This document shows positions 12,885 to 22,139 of a stretch of 64,000 nt of DNA, piece after piece. Made by a program: the position numbers and the translations under genes. Below the pieces are notes generated by a model. The model worked only from the letters and a program-made list of their open reading frames with translations, did no database searches and was not told the origin of the DNA. Positions within the stretch are counted from its first letter, which is position 1. Each line of letters starts with the position of its first letter. This stretch comes from Gonatopus flavifemur (lineage: Eukaryota; Arthropoda; Insecta; Hymenoptera; Dryinidae), in NCBI GenBank assembly GCA_018340375.1, contig JAFFJZ010000001.1, forward strand, positions 11,860,001-11,924,000, in the 5' to 3' direction.

Positions 12885-14206
12885 CGAGGAGTGTTCAAAA
12901 AGTAAGGTGACTTTTCAAATTTCGCGGGCAACGTACTTTCGATTATCGATTTTTTTGTTCTGTTATGTTGGCACACTCTTCCCGAACATCTGTACCAAGT
13001 TTCAAGTGTATAGCATTTTTTGTTTGGTTGTGAGAGGCGTAAAGGTTATAAGTGTTTCGCGTGCTCGGCGATTTCTTGCTATCGAAAAATATGGATCAAA
13101 GGATTTGCATCAAATTTTGTGTAAAAAATAAAATAAAGTGCTCCGAAACACTTAAAATGTTGACAGTAGCATACGGTGAAACTGTTCTGAGTAAAAAAAA
13201 TGTTGACAAGTGGTACAAACTTTTCCAAGATGGCCGGGAAGATGTCAATGACAAGCCTCGCTCTGGACGCCCAAGCACGTCAATAACTGATGAAAACGTT
13301 CAAGCAGTGAAGAAAATTGTTTTGGAGAATCGTCGAATCACTATCAGAGAAGTTGCTGAGGATGTTGGTTTATCGCTTGGCTCGTGCCATGAAATTTTTT
13401 CTAACGTTTTGGGCATGAGACGTGTGTCAGCGAAGTTTGTTCCGAAATTGCCAAATTTTGATCAAAAGAACCGTCGCATGAGCATCGCTCAAGAACTGTT
13501 GAATGACGTCAACGACGACCCAGATTTACTCAAAAGGGTCATAACTGGTGACGAATCATGGGTATATGGTTATGATGTCGAAACCAAAGTCCAATCGTCC
13601 CAATGGAAGACCCCAGATGAGCCAAGACCCAAAAAAGCACGCCAAGTTCGATCAAATGTCAAAGTTTTGCTCACTGTTTTCTTCGATTACCATGGCGTGG
13701 TGCATCAGGAGTTCTTACCATATGGTCGTACGGTCAATAAACAGTATTATCTTGAAGTTATGCGCCGTTTGCGAGAAGCAATACGAAGAAAACGTCCAGA
13801 ATTGTGGAAAAATAATTCATGGCTTTTGCATCACGATAATGCCCCTGCTCACTCATCTTTGCTTGTGAGAGATTTTTTGGCCAAGAACAACACCACAATC
13901 ATGCCTTAGCCACCATATTCACGGGATTTGGCCCCATGTGACTTTTTCTTGTTCCCAAAACTAAAGAGACCTATGAAAGGACGGAGATTTGCAACGATTG
14001 AAGAGATAAAGACTGCATCGCTGGAAGAGCTCAAGGCTATACCGAAAAGTGCTTATGAGAAGTGCTTTGAGGATTGGAAAAACCGTTGGCATAAGTGTAT
14101 TGTATCTGAGGGGGATTACTTTGAAGGGGACAACATAAATATTGATAAATAAATAAATTTTTTTTCTTAAAAATACAAAGTCACCTTACTTTTTGAACAC
14201 ACCTCG
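12885..14206 (+). mobile_element. Mariner element copy A, 1322 bp, one nonsense mutation
   Basis: The left end reads CGAGGAGTGTTCAAAAAGTA. The right end, read on the other strand, is CGAGGTGTGTTCAAAAAGTA, and both continue AGGTGACTTT, giving TIRs of about 30 bp. TA dinucleotides flank both ends (12883-12884 and 14207-14208), the usual mariner target duplication. The length is identical to the copy at 39097-40418, and the distance from the left end to the transposase ATG is 206 bp in both. It carries a nearly intact transposase frame. Confidence 0.95.
13091..14152 (+). pseudogene. Mariner transposase, full length but with a TAG at codon 273
   Basis: I chose ATG 13091 (MDQRICIKFC) over the upstream alternative start because it begins the conserved N-terminal helix-turn-helix and gives 353 codons, normal for mariner. 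Order: bipartite HTH region (about 1-115) with a GRPSTS linker at 59-64; GDESW with Asp154; HDNAPAH with Asp249; APCDF with Asp284, i.e. DD34D. The only break is TAG at 13907-13909, where the 39-kb copy has CAG (Gln273); the frame then runs open to 14152. The usual YSPDLAP motif is YSRDLAP here. It differs from the intact copy at 13 of 353 positions by my count. A truncated product lacking Asp284 would be catalytically dead. Confidence 0.93.
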
Positions 14207-14473
14207 TATGCATAAAATCCCTCCTCAAATGATCGAAGACTCTACCAATTTCATCGGATAAAGGATCCCTCAGGCGCATGCTACATCCCTGGTGGATAAA
14301 TTTCATTGGGTTCCATTCAGTTTGTCACGTCAGTGCTTTTTTACATTCCGTTGAATTTCGCTGAGTTGGTGAAAAAAAACTGGGAGAAATTACATATAAT
14401 TCATATATAATAATTGAATATAGTTTATATATAATTTTGAAAATTTTTCGATTCGAGAAACGGAAAAATTGTA

Positions 14474-15755
14474 TAGGGTATGGGAATAAGTTTCCGCCCT
14501 TTTTCAAGCAAAGTTGATTTTTATTCGAACAATGGATTATTACATAATGTTATTCAAAGTATGCACCATTGGAAGCGACCACTTTTGCCCATCTTTCAGG
14601 CAGCATACGGATTCTTCGGAGAAAAAAAGCAGGTTCTTTTGACTCGATCCATTCATTGAGCCATTTTTCGACACTTTCGTAAGAAGTAAACCGCTCTCCA
14701 GTAAGGGCTGATTGCATAGATCGAAATAGATGATAATCCGAAGGCGCAATGCCTGGAGAGTACGGCGGGTGGGGCGAGATTCCCCAATTCACTACTTCCA
14801 AATATTTTTTAACAGGTTGAGCGACATGTGGCCTAGCATTATCATGCAGCAAGATAAGTTTATCGTGTCTATCGTCCCATTCCGGTCGTTTTTCTTTTAG
14901 AGCTCGATTCAAACGTATTAACTGTAGTCTGTAACGATCGCCAGTGATTGTTTCTGACGGTTTAAGAAGTTCATAATAAATGACATCTTTCTGATCCCAC
15001 CGGATGGACAACATAATCTTTGAAGCGTGGATATTTGTTTTCGGTGTCGATGGACTTGGTACACCTGACAGCCCCCAACTTTTTCGCCGGTTAGGGTTAT
15101 CGTCATAGATCCATTTTTCATCGCCAGTGACAATACGATGCAGAAAACTCTTTCTTTTCTGCCGTTCAAGAAGCATCTCGCATGTTACCAAACGTCTCTC
15201 CAGATCTCTCTCCTTTAGTCGATGCGGCACCCAATTCACCTGCTTTTTGGACCATTCCCATCTTGTGCAAGCGTTTACCGACGGTCGACCTGTCAACACC
15301 CGACTCTTCAGACAACTCATCTAGGGTTCGACATGCATCTTCATTCAATAATTGTTTCAGTTCTACATCTTCGAATTTTTTGCCCCTCCGCGTTCTTTAC
15401 CTCTCACGTCAAAATCGCTACTTTGGAAACGTCTAAACCACTCTTTACAAGTTGTATTAAACGGAGCGTGATCACCGTAAATATTGCACAGTACACGATA
15501 CGTTTCAGCGGCACTTTTCTTCGAAATAAAATAATGAAGCATAACTTCCTGCAAATGCTGTTTTGTCGGGACAAACGTTGTCATTTTTGACACCAGATAA
15601 AAAATGATGTTTACGCTTGTAACAAATGTCAACTACCGCAATCGACAACCTACATATACACTTCCAAATCACAAGTATAGCACTTTAGTGAACTCAAAAA
15701 TAGTATCAGCAGCAACACTTTTTCCAAGAGAGCGGAAACTTATTCCCATACCCAG
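14474..15755 (-). mobile_element. Mariner element copy C, mauritiana type, 1282 bp
   Basis: TIRs: GGGTATGGGAATAAGTTTCC begins at 14476 on the left, and the same 20-mer occurs inverted at the right end (from 15753); the TIR continues into GC(C/T)CT. Allowing two less conserved outer bases puts the ends at 14474 and 15755, with TA duplications at 14472-14473 and 15756-15757. The total length is almost that of Mos1. It lies inside the MITE at 14284-15909 and so inserted later. Confidence 0.9.
14550..15584 (-). pseudogene. Mariner transposase pseudogene (mauritiana), two frameshifts
   Basis: ATG at 15584 (minus) starts MTTFVPTKQHLQEV, the expected N-terminus. Frame one runs to about 15363. A shift gives LNEDACRTLDELSEESGVD to about 15240, and a second shift gives VNWVPHRLKERDLERR and on to the end at 14550. 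The triad is present: GDEKW, HDNARPH and APSDY. The PDIAP motif is PGIAP. The C-terminal RWAKVVASNGAYFE is intact. The last frame alone is open for 256 codons, so decay is light: essentially two indels. As sequenced it cannot encode a full-length enzyme. A sequencing error at the indels is possible but less likely than mutation. Confidence 0.9.
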
Positions 15756-16726
15756 TAATGGAATTCCCTTCATAATGTAATTCCATACAAACTACGAAAT
15801 TCAATATAATTTTGTGAGAATTCTATAAAAATTCTACACAGTTTGTATAAAATCAAATCCTGATAGGAATTGTGTTACAATTTTGTTGAATTTTTTCGCC
15901 TAGGGAATGAGATTCAACAGGATTTAACAAAATTTTCTTGCCGATGCTTCCCAGCTTTACGAATTCAAAATCGCATTGTTGCGATTTGGAATTTTTTAAT
16001 ATTTCGTATACGAATTCCCTGGTTTTTGGTAAAAAATGGAACTATCGGACTAAAAGATATCAAATCATTCTTCGATCAGGAGGACGTTCGTTTGAATGTT
16101 CAAATACAATTGAAATGTATTTTACATAATACATTTATTAAAAAACTGAGTTACTGAGGATTTAAAATTTATGTACACGGATCCTTCATTTTTGATCAGA
16201 TTTATCACATGATCGTTCAATTTTAAATGATTTAAATACACAGCAGAGCGCAGGAAACAAACCGAGGTGGCTGAAATATACCGTACGAACGCGAGTCGAG
16301 CACTGAGAGGTTTAATTCAAACATAATTTCCAGTGCGAGAATGTAAAGTAAAACTTTATATCTCTCAACACGCTGTTTAAATTTCAAATTCACTTCATGA
16401 AGTACAAGCGTTGAACTGCAACAGTCCCTATTATACTTTACGAGGAATGAAACATGCTTTGCATTGACCCAACCAACTTTATACACGCGTTAACCATTTT
16501 GTTTGATCAAAAGCGAGTTTTGAGTTGACAAAAACATAGAATTTCTGTTTTTATCAATCCTCGTTACATTCATCTTATAAACTATGACCCGCTTGTCTAC
16601 AAAATATGGTACGGTGTATCATGCTGAGCGTGACTGTGCATCCTAGCTGTTGCCCCTATTTTGTCGAGTTAAAAAGAATGTGAAGGAAGAGAAGCAGCGA
16701 AGGGGTGAAGTAGTAGTATGCGACGA

Positions 16727-16750
16727 GGAAGGAAGGAAGGAAGGAAGGAA
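16727..16750. repeat. (GGAA)n microsatellite
   Basis: Six head-to-tail GGAA units, continuing into a purine-rich stretch up to about 16778. Confidence 0.9.
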
Positions 16751-16766
16751 GAAAGGAGACAGATAG

Positions 16767-16850
16767 GAGAGAGAATAATACGGTGTACGTACAGTACTGG
16801 CGTAGTGGTACGTGCCTGCGACTCACAACCTAGAAAATTGATGTCGATAT
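16767..16850 (+). repeat. Dispersed motif, copy 1 of 3
   Basis: GAGAGAGAATAATACGGTG is followed about 50 bp later by CACAACCTAGAAAATTGATG and TCGATAT. The same two blocks, in the same order and on the same strand, occur at 19671-19739 and 21293-21430. Function unknown; it could be a short interspersed element or a conserved regulatory or RNA unit. Confidence 0.5.
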
Positions 16851-17984
16851 ACAAGCCTCTGGTATGAGACTATGTGTCGCGTAATTGCCTTGGCCTCCTG
16901 TGCGGTTCCGCGGGAGCAAGAGATAGGACCAAACGTAGAGGAGTCGAACACGAACACGAAAACGAAAATGAAGGGAGAAAAAAAGTCTCTATAATGTAAT
17001 AATCCCCTCGAATGAATTTCCATACCCCCGCTTCGACGTTGAGAATTTTCTTTGTTCTCGGATGATGATCCAGATTGTATTTGTTCCGAATTCTTCAACG
17101 AATGATGGAATTCGATAAATTCTTTTATTTTTTGCTTTCCATTGTTTCTCTTCTCGAGGAGAAAATGATGAAGCTAAAGAATCGCATTCGAAGAAACGTT
17201 GAGAAACTGCAATAATGAGTACGGTTAGTAACACGAAGAAGTATACAGTGTGGTAAATGTGGCTATGAATCACCGGGGAGAGAAAGAGAGGTGAGGCAAG
17301 GTTTCTTTTGTGTGCGCGTGTATCTGCCAACGATCGAGCATCTTCACGATTTTCAATTACTCTGAATCATTTATTCATGTCTCCATTTTCTAGATTTATA
17401 TTCCCTAAGGTATTTTTTCAAAGAAAAATTGAGATGAATTTTTCGAAAAAACACTCTTTGAGAGTGTATGTAGGGTACTGAATTCCAGTCGACGGTATAT
17501 TTGCGATATGTAATCTGTGTAGACAGGTAATTAAGGACAAACTTGACATTCGATGGTATATCTATATATCGAGAGTGAAAGAATCAAAAAAATATTGACC
17601 TGGTTTTCACTCCGAACCTATCTATCCATCATATGGATATTTTTCATTTTGAATTCCCATTTCAAATGGCCTCAAACTTATAGAAATGCTCTAGGGATTC
17701 GTTGGTTTTGTAAAGCCTGTCCTAAAGAATCGGCACAGTATTGCTGCTAGGGTGTATCGAATTTATGTTTTTACTCTGAATATACTTCAATACACTACAC
17801 ATGTTTTGTTTCTATTGTAAACTCATCCTTGAGATATATTTCATACAGTATTATGCAAATCAATTCTAGGGGGGTTGCTACAGTCTCATCGCAAGACCGG
17901 CCAACGAGATGGACTTGGTTATTTACTTATGTGCGGTGTCCAAAAAATCAGGTGACATGGCATTTATTTTCAAAAATCTTTGTT

Positions 17985-19175
17985 CGTTCTCCCAAATCAA
18001 GTTCATTGCCTTCAAAGTAGTTCCTCCAAATACAATGCACTGACACTCACGCATTTTCCAATCTTCGAAACAGTTGTTAAAGTCGGTTTCCAGGATGGCC
18101 CTTATAGCTCTCTCTTCGATTCGGCTTGGATCTTCTCTATCGACTCAATACGGTATCCCCGGAGCGGTTTTTTGAGTTTGTTGAATAGCCAGAAGTCGCA
18201 CTGTGCCAAATCAGGTGGATACGGTGGTTGTGGAACGATATGGGTCGAGTTTTTTGCGAAATAGTCACGAAGAATCAATGCGGTGTGACCCGGTGCATTG
18301 TCGTGTTGTAAAAACCAAGAATTGGCTCGTCACAATTCTGTGCTTTTTGGGCGAATAGCTTCACATAAACGACACATACCGCTCAAATAATATTCTTTGT
18401 TGACAGTTTGACCCGGCGGAAGGAACTCAAAATGCACACAACACCACGATAATCGACACTGAAAAAAAGGTATGGCTCTCACAGCTCTACTATTTATGAG
18501 GATGCCAGTATAGCTCCCACAGCCAAACGCGTCGCTATCATAGCAATCTTTCGGCTGTGGGAGCTATACTGACATCCTTATACCTCCTGACAGCAAGAGC
18601 ACATAAATAGTAGAGCTGTGAGAGCCATACCTTTTTTTTCAGTGGGAGAAAACAGTCAACATCACCTTGATTTTTGAGCGACTTTAGCGCGATATTCACT
18701 CGATTAATCGGTGGTTTCCGAGTCGTGAGCATAAATCCAAGTCTCATCTCCCGTTTTATTCTGTCCTGATGGTCAGAAAGCATTGTTTTACAACACTTCA
18801 ACGCGACGATGTTTTTCCAGGAAATTCAGTGTTTTCGGTACCAATCGAGATTTGACGCGTCTGAGGACCAAAACATCTTTCAAAATGGTATTGACTGATC
18901 CCTTTGAAATGCCAACATCATCAGCAAGATTGTTAATCGACGATTTACGAGCACCAAATCTTTTCGTCAGTTGAAGTTGATGGTCGACCGGGACGCTTTT
19001 CGTCTTCGACACGTTCTTGATCTTCTTGGAACTCTTTATACCACTTGTAAACATTTTTTCCCAACATAGCCTTATCACCAAAGGCTTTCTGCGCCATTCT
19101 CAACGAATCAGTAGCAAAAAACTCATTCCGTAAACAAAATTTAATACAAATTCTTTGCTCAAAAAATCCAGACAT
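17985..19175 (-). pseudogene. Mariner transposase pseudogene interrupted by a hairpin MITE
   Basis: ATG at 19175 (minus) starts MSGFFEQRICIKFCLRNEF. The helix-turn-helix region follows, with NVYKWYKEF, GRPSTST and then, in another frame, NLADDVGISKGSVNTILKDV. TGDETWIYAHDSET (near 18700-18760), LQHDNAPGHTALILRDYF (near 18275-18320) and PPYPPDLAQCDFWLF (near 18200-18235) show that all three catalytic Asp codons survive. Several frameshifts and stops are scattered through it. The segment that should read VFFDYRGVVH is split at 18457-18644 by a palindromic insertion. The C-terminal FNNCFEDWKMRECQCIVFGG block is present after a frameshift. Inactive. Its N-terminus is related to the 39-kb family but clearly distinct. 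Confidence 0.85.
18457..18644. mobile_element. Palindromic MITE with CACTG ends, 188 bp
   Basis: Inverted ends begin CACTGAAAAAAAGGTATGGC and continue through CTCACAGCTCTACTATTTATG, about 41 matching bases. Inside lies a second inverted pair around CAGTATAGCTCCCACAGCC. The whole sequence folds into one long hairpin with a small loop and a 23-nt bulge. It interrupts the copy D transposase frame, so the empty site can be read: about two or three bases (TC plus one) seem duplicated. CACTG ends with a 2-3 bp duplication suggest the CACTA/EnSpm superfamily; that assignment is inference. Confidence 0.85.
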
Positions 19176-19374
19176 TATAAACATCGAACAATTCACTTTC
19201 AGCTGGTTACAAAACGAAATGTACTATATCTCAAACACTAATGAATATTTTGATGTGAACTTTGGCACGGATAATCAAAGACAGTCTTACGAACCTAAAA
19301 ATAAGAGCACTTGCCCAAATACATTTGCGCACAGAGTTGAAATTCAAATGTCACCTTACTTTTCGGACACAGTA

Positions 19375-20059
19375 AAAAAAAACAACAGTCCAAGGGGAAT
19401 TATTTTTTCAGAAAAAATAATTACTGAAAGTTACAAATATTTCATTAGAGTCTTCGAATTTCATAATGAGAATAGTTACACGTCTTCCTCTGTTACCCTG
19501 TTTATTCCCTAAAATCTTTTCGCAGAGCTCACAGCGTTATTCCTTCAATTTTCGATGACATTACTATTTCTGTGATCTAGTTAATCTCAATGTCGTATGG
19601 GCATATACCAACGACAGGTGATAGAGCATGTATAATGTCGTGTAGCGAAACGAAAAGCAATGCTGTATACAGAGAATAATACAGTGGGATGCGTGAGTGC
19701 ATATACTCTCATCAACCTGTACTAAATTGATGTTGATATCAAACGAATGGTTAAAATAGTGAATTGAGAACACTGCTCCCCGGTAGAAATGTCACAAGTT
19801 CTTCCCTATGACCGATGAGGCCTCATTAAAGAAGAAAAACTGATTAGCAACAACTAGCCGGGTGCTGATCAGAAACTGATGAGTTGGATTCAACTAGCGT
19901 TGCTTGGGCAAAACTAATGAACTACAGTATAATCGGTATGTGATAGATTGACCTAATGAGCAATAATACGGTGAAATTAGATGAAGAAAGATGGACTTTT
20001 CAATTGTTTTCATGTTTTTCAAAATCAAGAAATCAATCTTTCTTTGTTTCATCTATATT
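19375..20059. other. No gene recognised
   Basis: AT-rich DNA containing copy 2 of the dispersed motif (19671-19739). No other structure seen. Confidence 0.45.
19671..19739 (+). repeat. Dispersed motif, copy 2 of 3
   Basis: AGAGAATAATACAGTG and, 30 bp on, CAACCTGTACTAAATTGATG plus TTGATAT correspond to the two blocks of the copy at 16767-16850, with a shorter spacer. Confidence 0.5.
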
Positions 20060-20960
20060 TCGAGTAAGGAAAAATTCCAGGAACAATAAAATAATTGATG
20101 TAGTTTGAATAAAGTTTTACTGAATCGATCAAATATCCATTCGAATTGAAATACCCAAGCATGTACTGCCTTTAATGACAATGGGCCCCAGGCTGGGTCC
20201 ATCCTCTTTAACCCAGTCTTGGGGAATGACAATGGAGCCCATGTTGGCTCAATCTTGGCCCTGTTGTGTTTTCCCATACAATTATGGTTGGTGGAAAATG
20301 GAAATAATGAATTTTAGTGCGGGCATATTTGATCTGGGCCCCAATTTGGCCCAACTTTCGGCCAAAATTGGGGTGAATTTATATCCCGAGCATGTGTGTC
20401 CAATCCTCAGCGTGTATGAATTTTGGCCCCACTTTGGTCCAGTCTTGGGCCCATATGGACAGGATGGGGCTCAACACTGGGTCCAAGACTGGGCCAAATT
20501 CATGCCCACTGGGGTAGAATTCAAAGCAATTTTCCACTCTAGCATGTATGTACCATGGGCCCCATCCTGCCAATATGGGCCCAAGACTGGGCTAGAATGG
20601 GGCCAGAGTGGGCAAGAATTCATACACGCTAGGGCAATTTCAAAACACAAAGGAAGGGGCAGTATTGATTGCCTAGTCTGGGTTTATGCTGGGCCCGTGG
20701 TGTTACCAATTCTCGGGCAAAGCAATACGGTCAAGCTGGGGACGATGTTATCATCCCAGGGTTGGCCCCATTTGTCTGCCCAGCTTGGCCCCACGTTGGG
20801 TAGTATGGGCACCCACCCTGGGCGTAGATGGGGCCCGCCGTTAATACACACTTGGGTACATATATTCAGTAAATTCGATGATACTTTTCTCAAATGAACA
20901 AAATATTTTGTTGCGACTATCCAATTAAATATTCCATTGTTCCCGTAACAAATTCCTTGT
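20060..20960. mobile_element. GGGCCC-rich inverted-repeat element
   Basis: The GC-rich core starts at 20152 with TACCCAAGCATGTACTGCC and ends at 20858 with its inverse (TACCCAAGTGTGTATTAACG read from the right), each followed by a GGGCCCC block. Weaker inverted similarity continues outward about 100 bp on each side. Inside are many TGGGCCCAAGACTGGG-type units in both orientations, and repeats of AATTCATACACGCT, so it looks like a composite of smaller inverted units. The plus strand is open for 240 codons (20175-20897), but the reading is a by-product of the repeat: translations on both strands are rich in GP, W and PxLGP runs. No transposase is present. Confidence 0.65.
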
Positions 20961-21292
20961 GAATTCCTAGTAAGGGTTTCAGCAGTTACTCGCTAGGGTC
21001 TGTTCAGTTTTCCCGATTAATGGCTCATAGCTTATCAACAAAAACGTTTACCAGGGTACATTAAAAAGAAATACATGGAAACGTTGATCGACGGAACTCA
21101 AAGGAACGAGTTTATTCACAGTTTTCAACCCTCATGTTTGGATTTCTTTGCTTTTTGAATATTAGATGAATTTGAAACATTGTCATCGAGGTTGATTGTG
21201 AAATACGTGACCGTGCACGAGCGATAGGACATGTTTTGAGTTGAGTGTAGATAAGAGGAGACATAAATAGGGAGCAGCGCTGGGAGAAGTAC

Positions 21293-21430
21293 AGAGAGAA
21301 TAATATAATACGCGTGGTGCGTATTTGTGTGTATATAGATATATATATATATATATATATATCAGTGTGGTCATGAAGTGATATATGTACGCCTTGCCCG
21401 CGGCTTGAAGCGTAGAAAATTGATGTCGAT
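21293..21430 (+). repeat. Dispersed motif, copy 3 of 3 (with TA expansion)
   Basis: AGAGAGAATAATATAATACG and GCGTAGAAAATTGATGTCGA repeat the two blocks seen at 16.8 and 19.7 kb. Here a TA microsatellite (21338-21362) lengthens the spacer. Confidence 0.5.
21338..21362. repeat. (TA)n microsatellite
   Basis: Alternating AT/TA tract of about 25 bp. Confidence 0.9.
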
Positions 21431-21979
21431 GGCGAACATAGGCAACTCACATCGTTGTTGCGAGGACAGGTGGATGGACGGTTCGAGGGACGATATCATG
21501 ATTGACAGCTCACTCGAGGGAGAGCAGGTAAAATCGTACTGATCTCTGCAGACCATACTGTAAATGTGCACACCGTAAAATCCTTTAATTCTTTTCATCC
21601 CGATACTCGTAGTGCTTTTTATTTTTCAAATGGTACATGACAACGGATTAGTCGGGATTTTTTTCTGTTTCTTCAAAAGCATATCATTAATGCTCACGGC
21701 ACAGGTTTTGTTATTTTTGTTTATAACCTTAATTGGTTGGTCAAATGATAAATTCATTATCCGTTTCATCCTTTTCGAGTTCGAACATTGTACGAAAATT
21801 AAGGTTTGTATTATAAATGAAACAACAGTACCGGCGGGGATTTATTTGTCAGATCTTGGCAAAAATAATAATCGAATCGTTGAACTGTACCATCAGGGTT
21901 TTTCAATTAGTGTCATTTGTCTGACGAATACACGGAGAAAAATAAAGTTTTACAAATTACTACATTCTTACTGAATTGG

Positions 21980-22136
21980 CAGGATAAGAGAAAATATCAC
22001 TGCTATTGATATAGAAGTGTAATAAAAATGTGTGATTTATCATGCAGAAGTTCACACGCTCGTACTAAAGAATATTTTGTTGATCATTCATTTTTACTAC
22101 ACTGTCTATCAATAACAGTGATATTTTATTATCTGG
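21980..22136. mobile_element. Short inverted-repeat MITE
   Basis: The left arm runs CAGGATAAGAGAAAATATCA then CTGCTATTGATATAGAAGTG. The right arm read inverted gives CAGATAATAAAATATCACTG then TTATTGATAGACAGTGTAG. Arms are about 55 bp with roughly 45 bp between them. No coding capacity. CAG ends hint at hAT, but no duplication is evident. Confidence 0.65.
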
Positions 22137-22139
22137 GTT

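Larger units (their letters stand above)
14284..15909. mobile_element. MITE (CATCCCTGGTGG family) split by a mariner
   Basis: The left end is CATCCCTGGTGGATAAATTT (14284). The right end, read inverted from 15909, is CATTCCCTAGGCGAAAAAAT. They align as degenerate TIRs, and both match the ends of the element at 31406-31716. Removing the mariner at 14474-15755 and one TA leaves about 342 bp, close to the 311 bp of the other copy. The interior is AT-rich and non-coding. The superfamily is uncertain because I see no clear target duplication. Confidence 0.6.
15910..17930. other. No gene recognised
   Basis: AT-rich DNA holding a GGAA microsatellite and one copy of a three-times-repeated motif (both listed separately). 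ORFs are short (up to 113 codons at 16989-17330, minus) and lack recognisable domains. Confidence 0.45.
17934..19372 (-). mobile_element. Mariner element copy D, decayed, carrying a nested MITE
   Basis: The right end, read inverted from 19372, is CTGTGTCCGAAAAGTAAGGT followed by GACATT. The left end, from 17934, is CGGTGTCCAAAAAATCAGGT followed by GACATGG. TA follows the right end (19373-19374); the left flank has decayed to TG. The 1439 bp include a 188-bp insertion, leaving 1251 bp, slightly shorter than full length. The inner TIR core AAAAGTAAGGTGAC matches the 12.9-kb and 39-kb elements. Confidence 0.85.

Noticed and set aside
14550..15320. 256-codon transposase ORF as an intact gene
   Set aside because: It is only the 3' two-thirds of mariner C; the N-terminal DNA-binding part lies in two other frames.
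18538..18801. 87-codon minus-strand ORF
   Set aside because: It runs from mariner codons into the palindromic MITE, an artefact of the insertion.
20175..20897. 240-codon plus-strand ORF in the GGGCCC element
   Set aside because: It spans an inverted-repeat mobile element; the opposite strand gives similar GP/W-rich readings, so openness follows from the GC-rich repeat rather than from coding selection.
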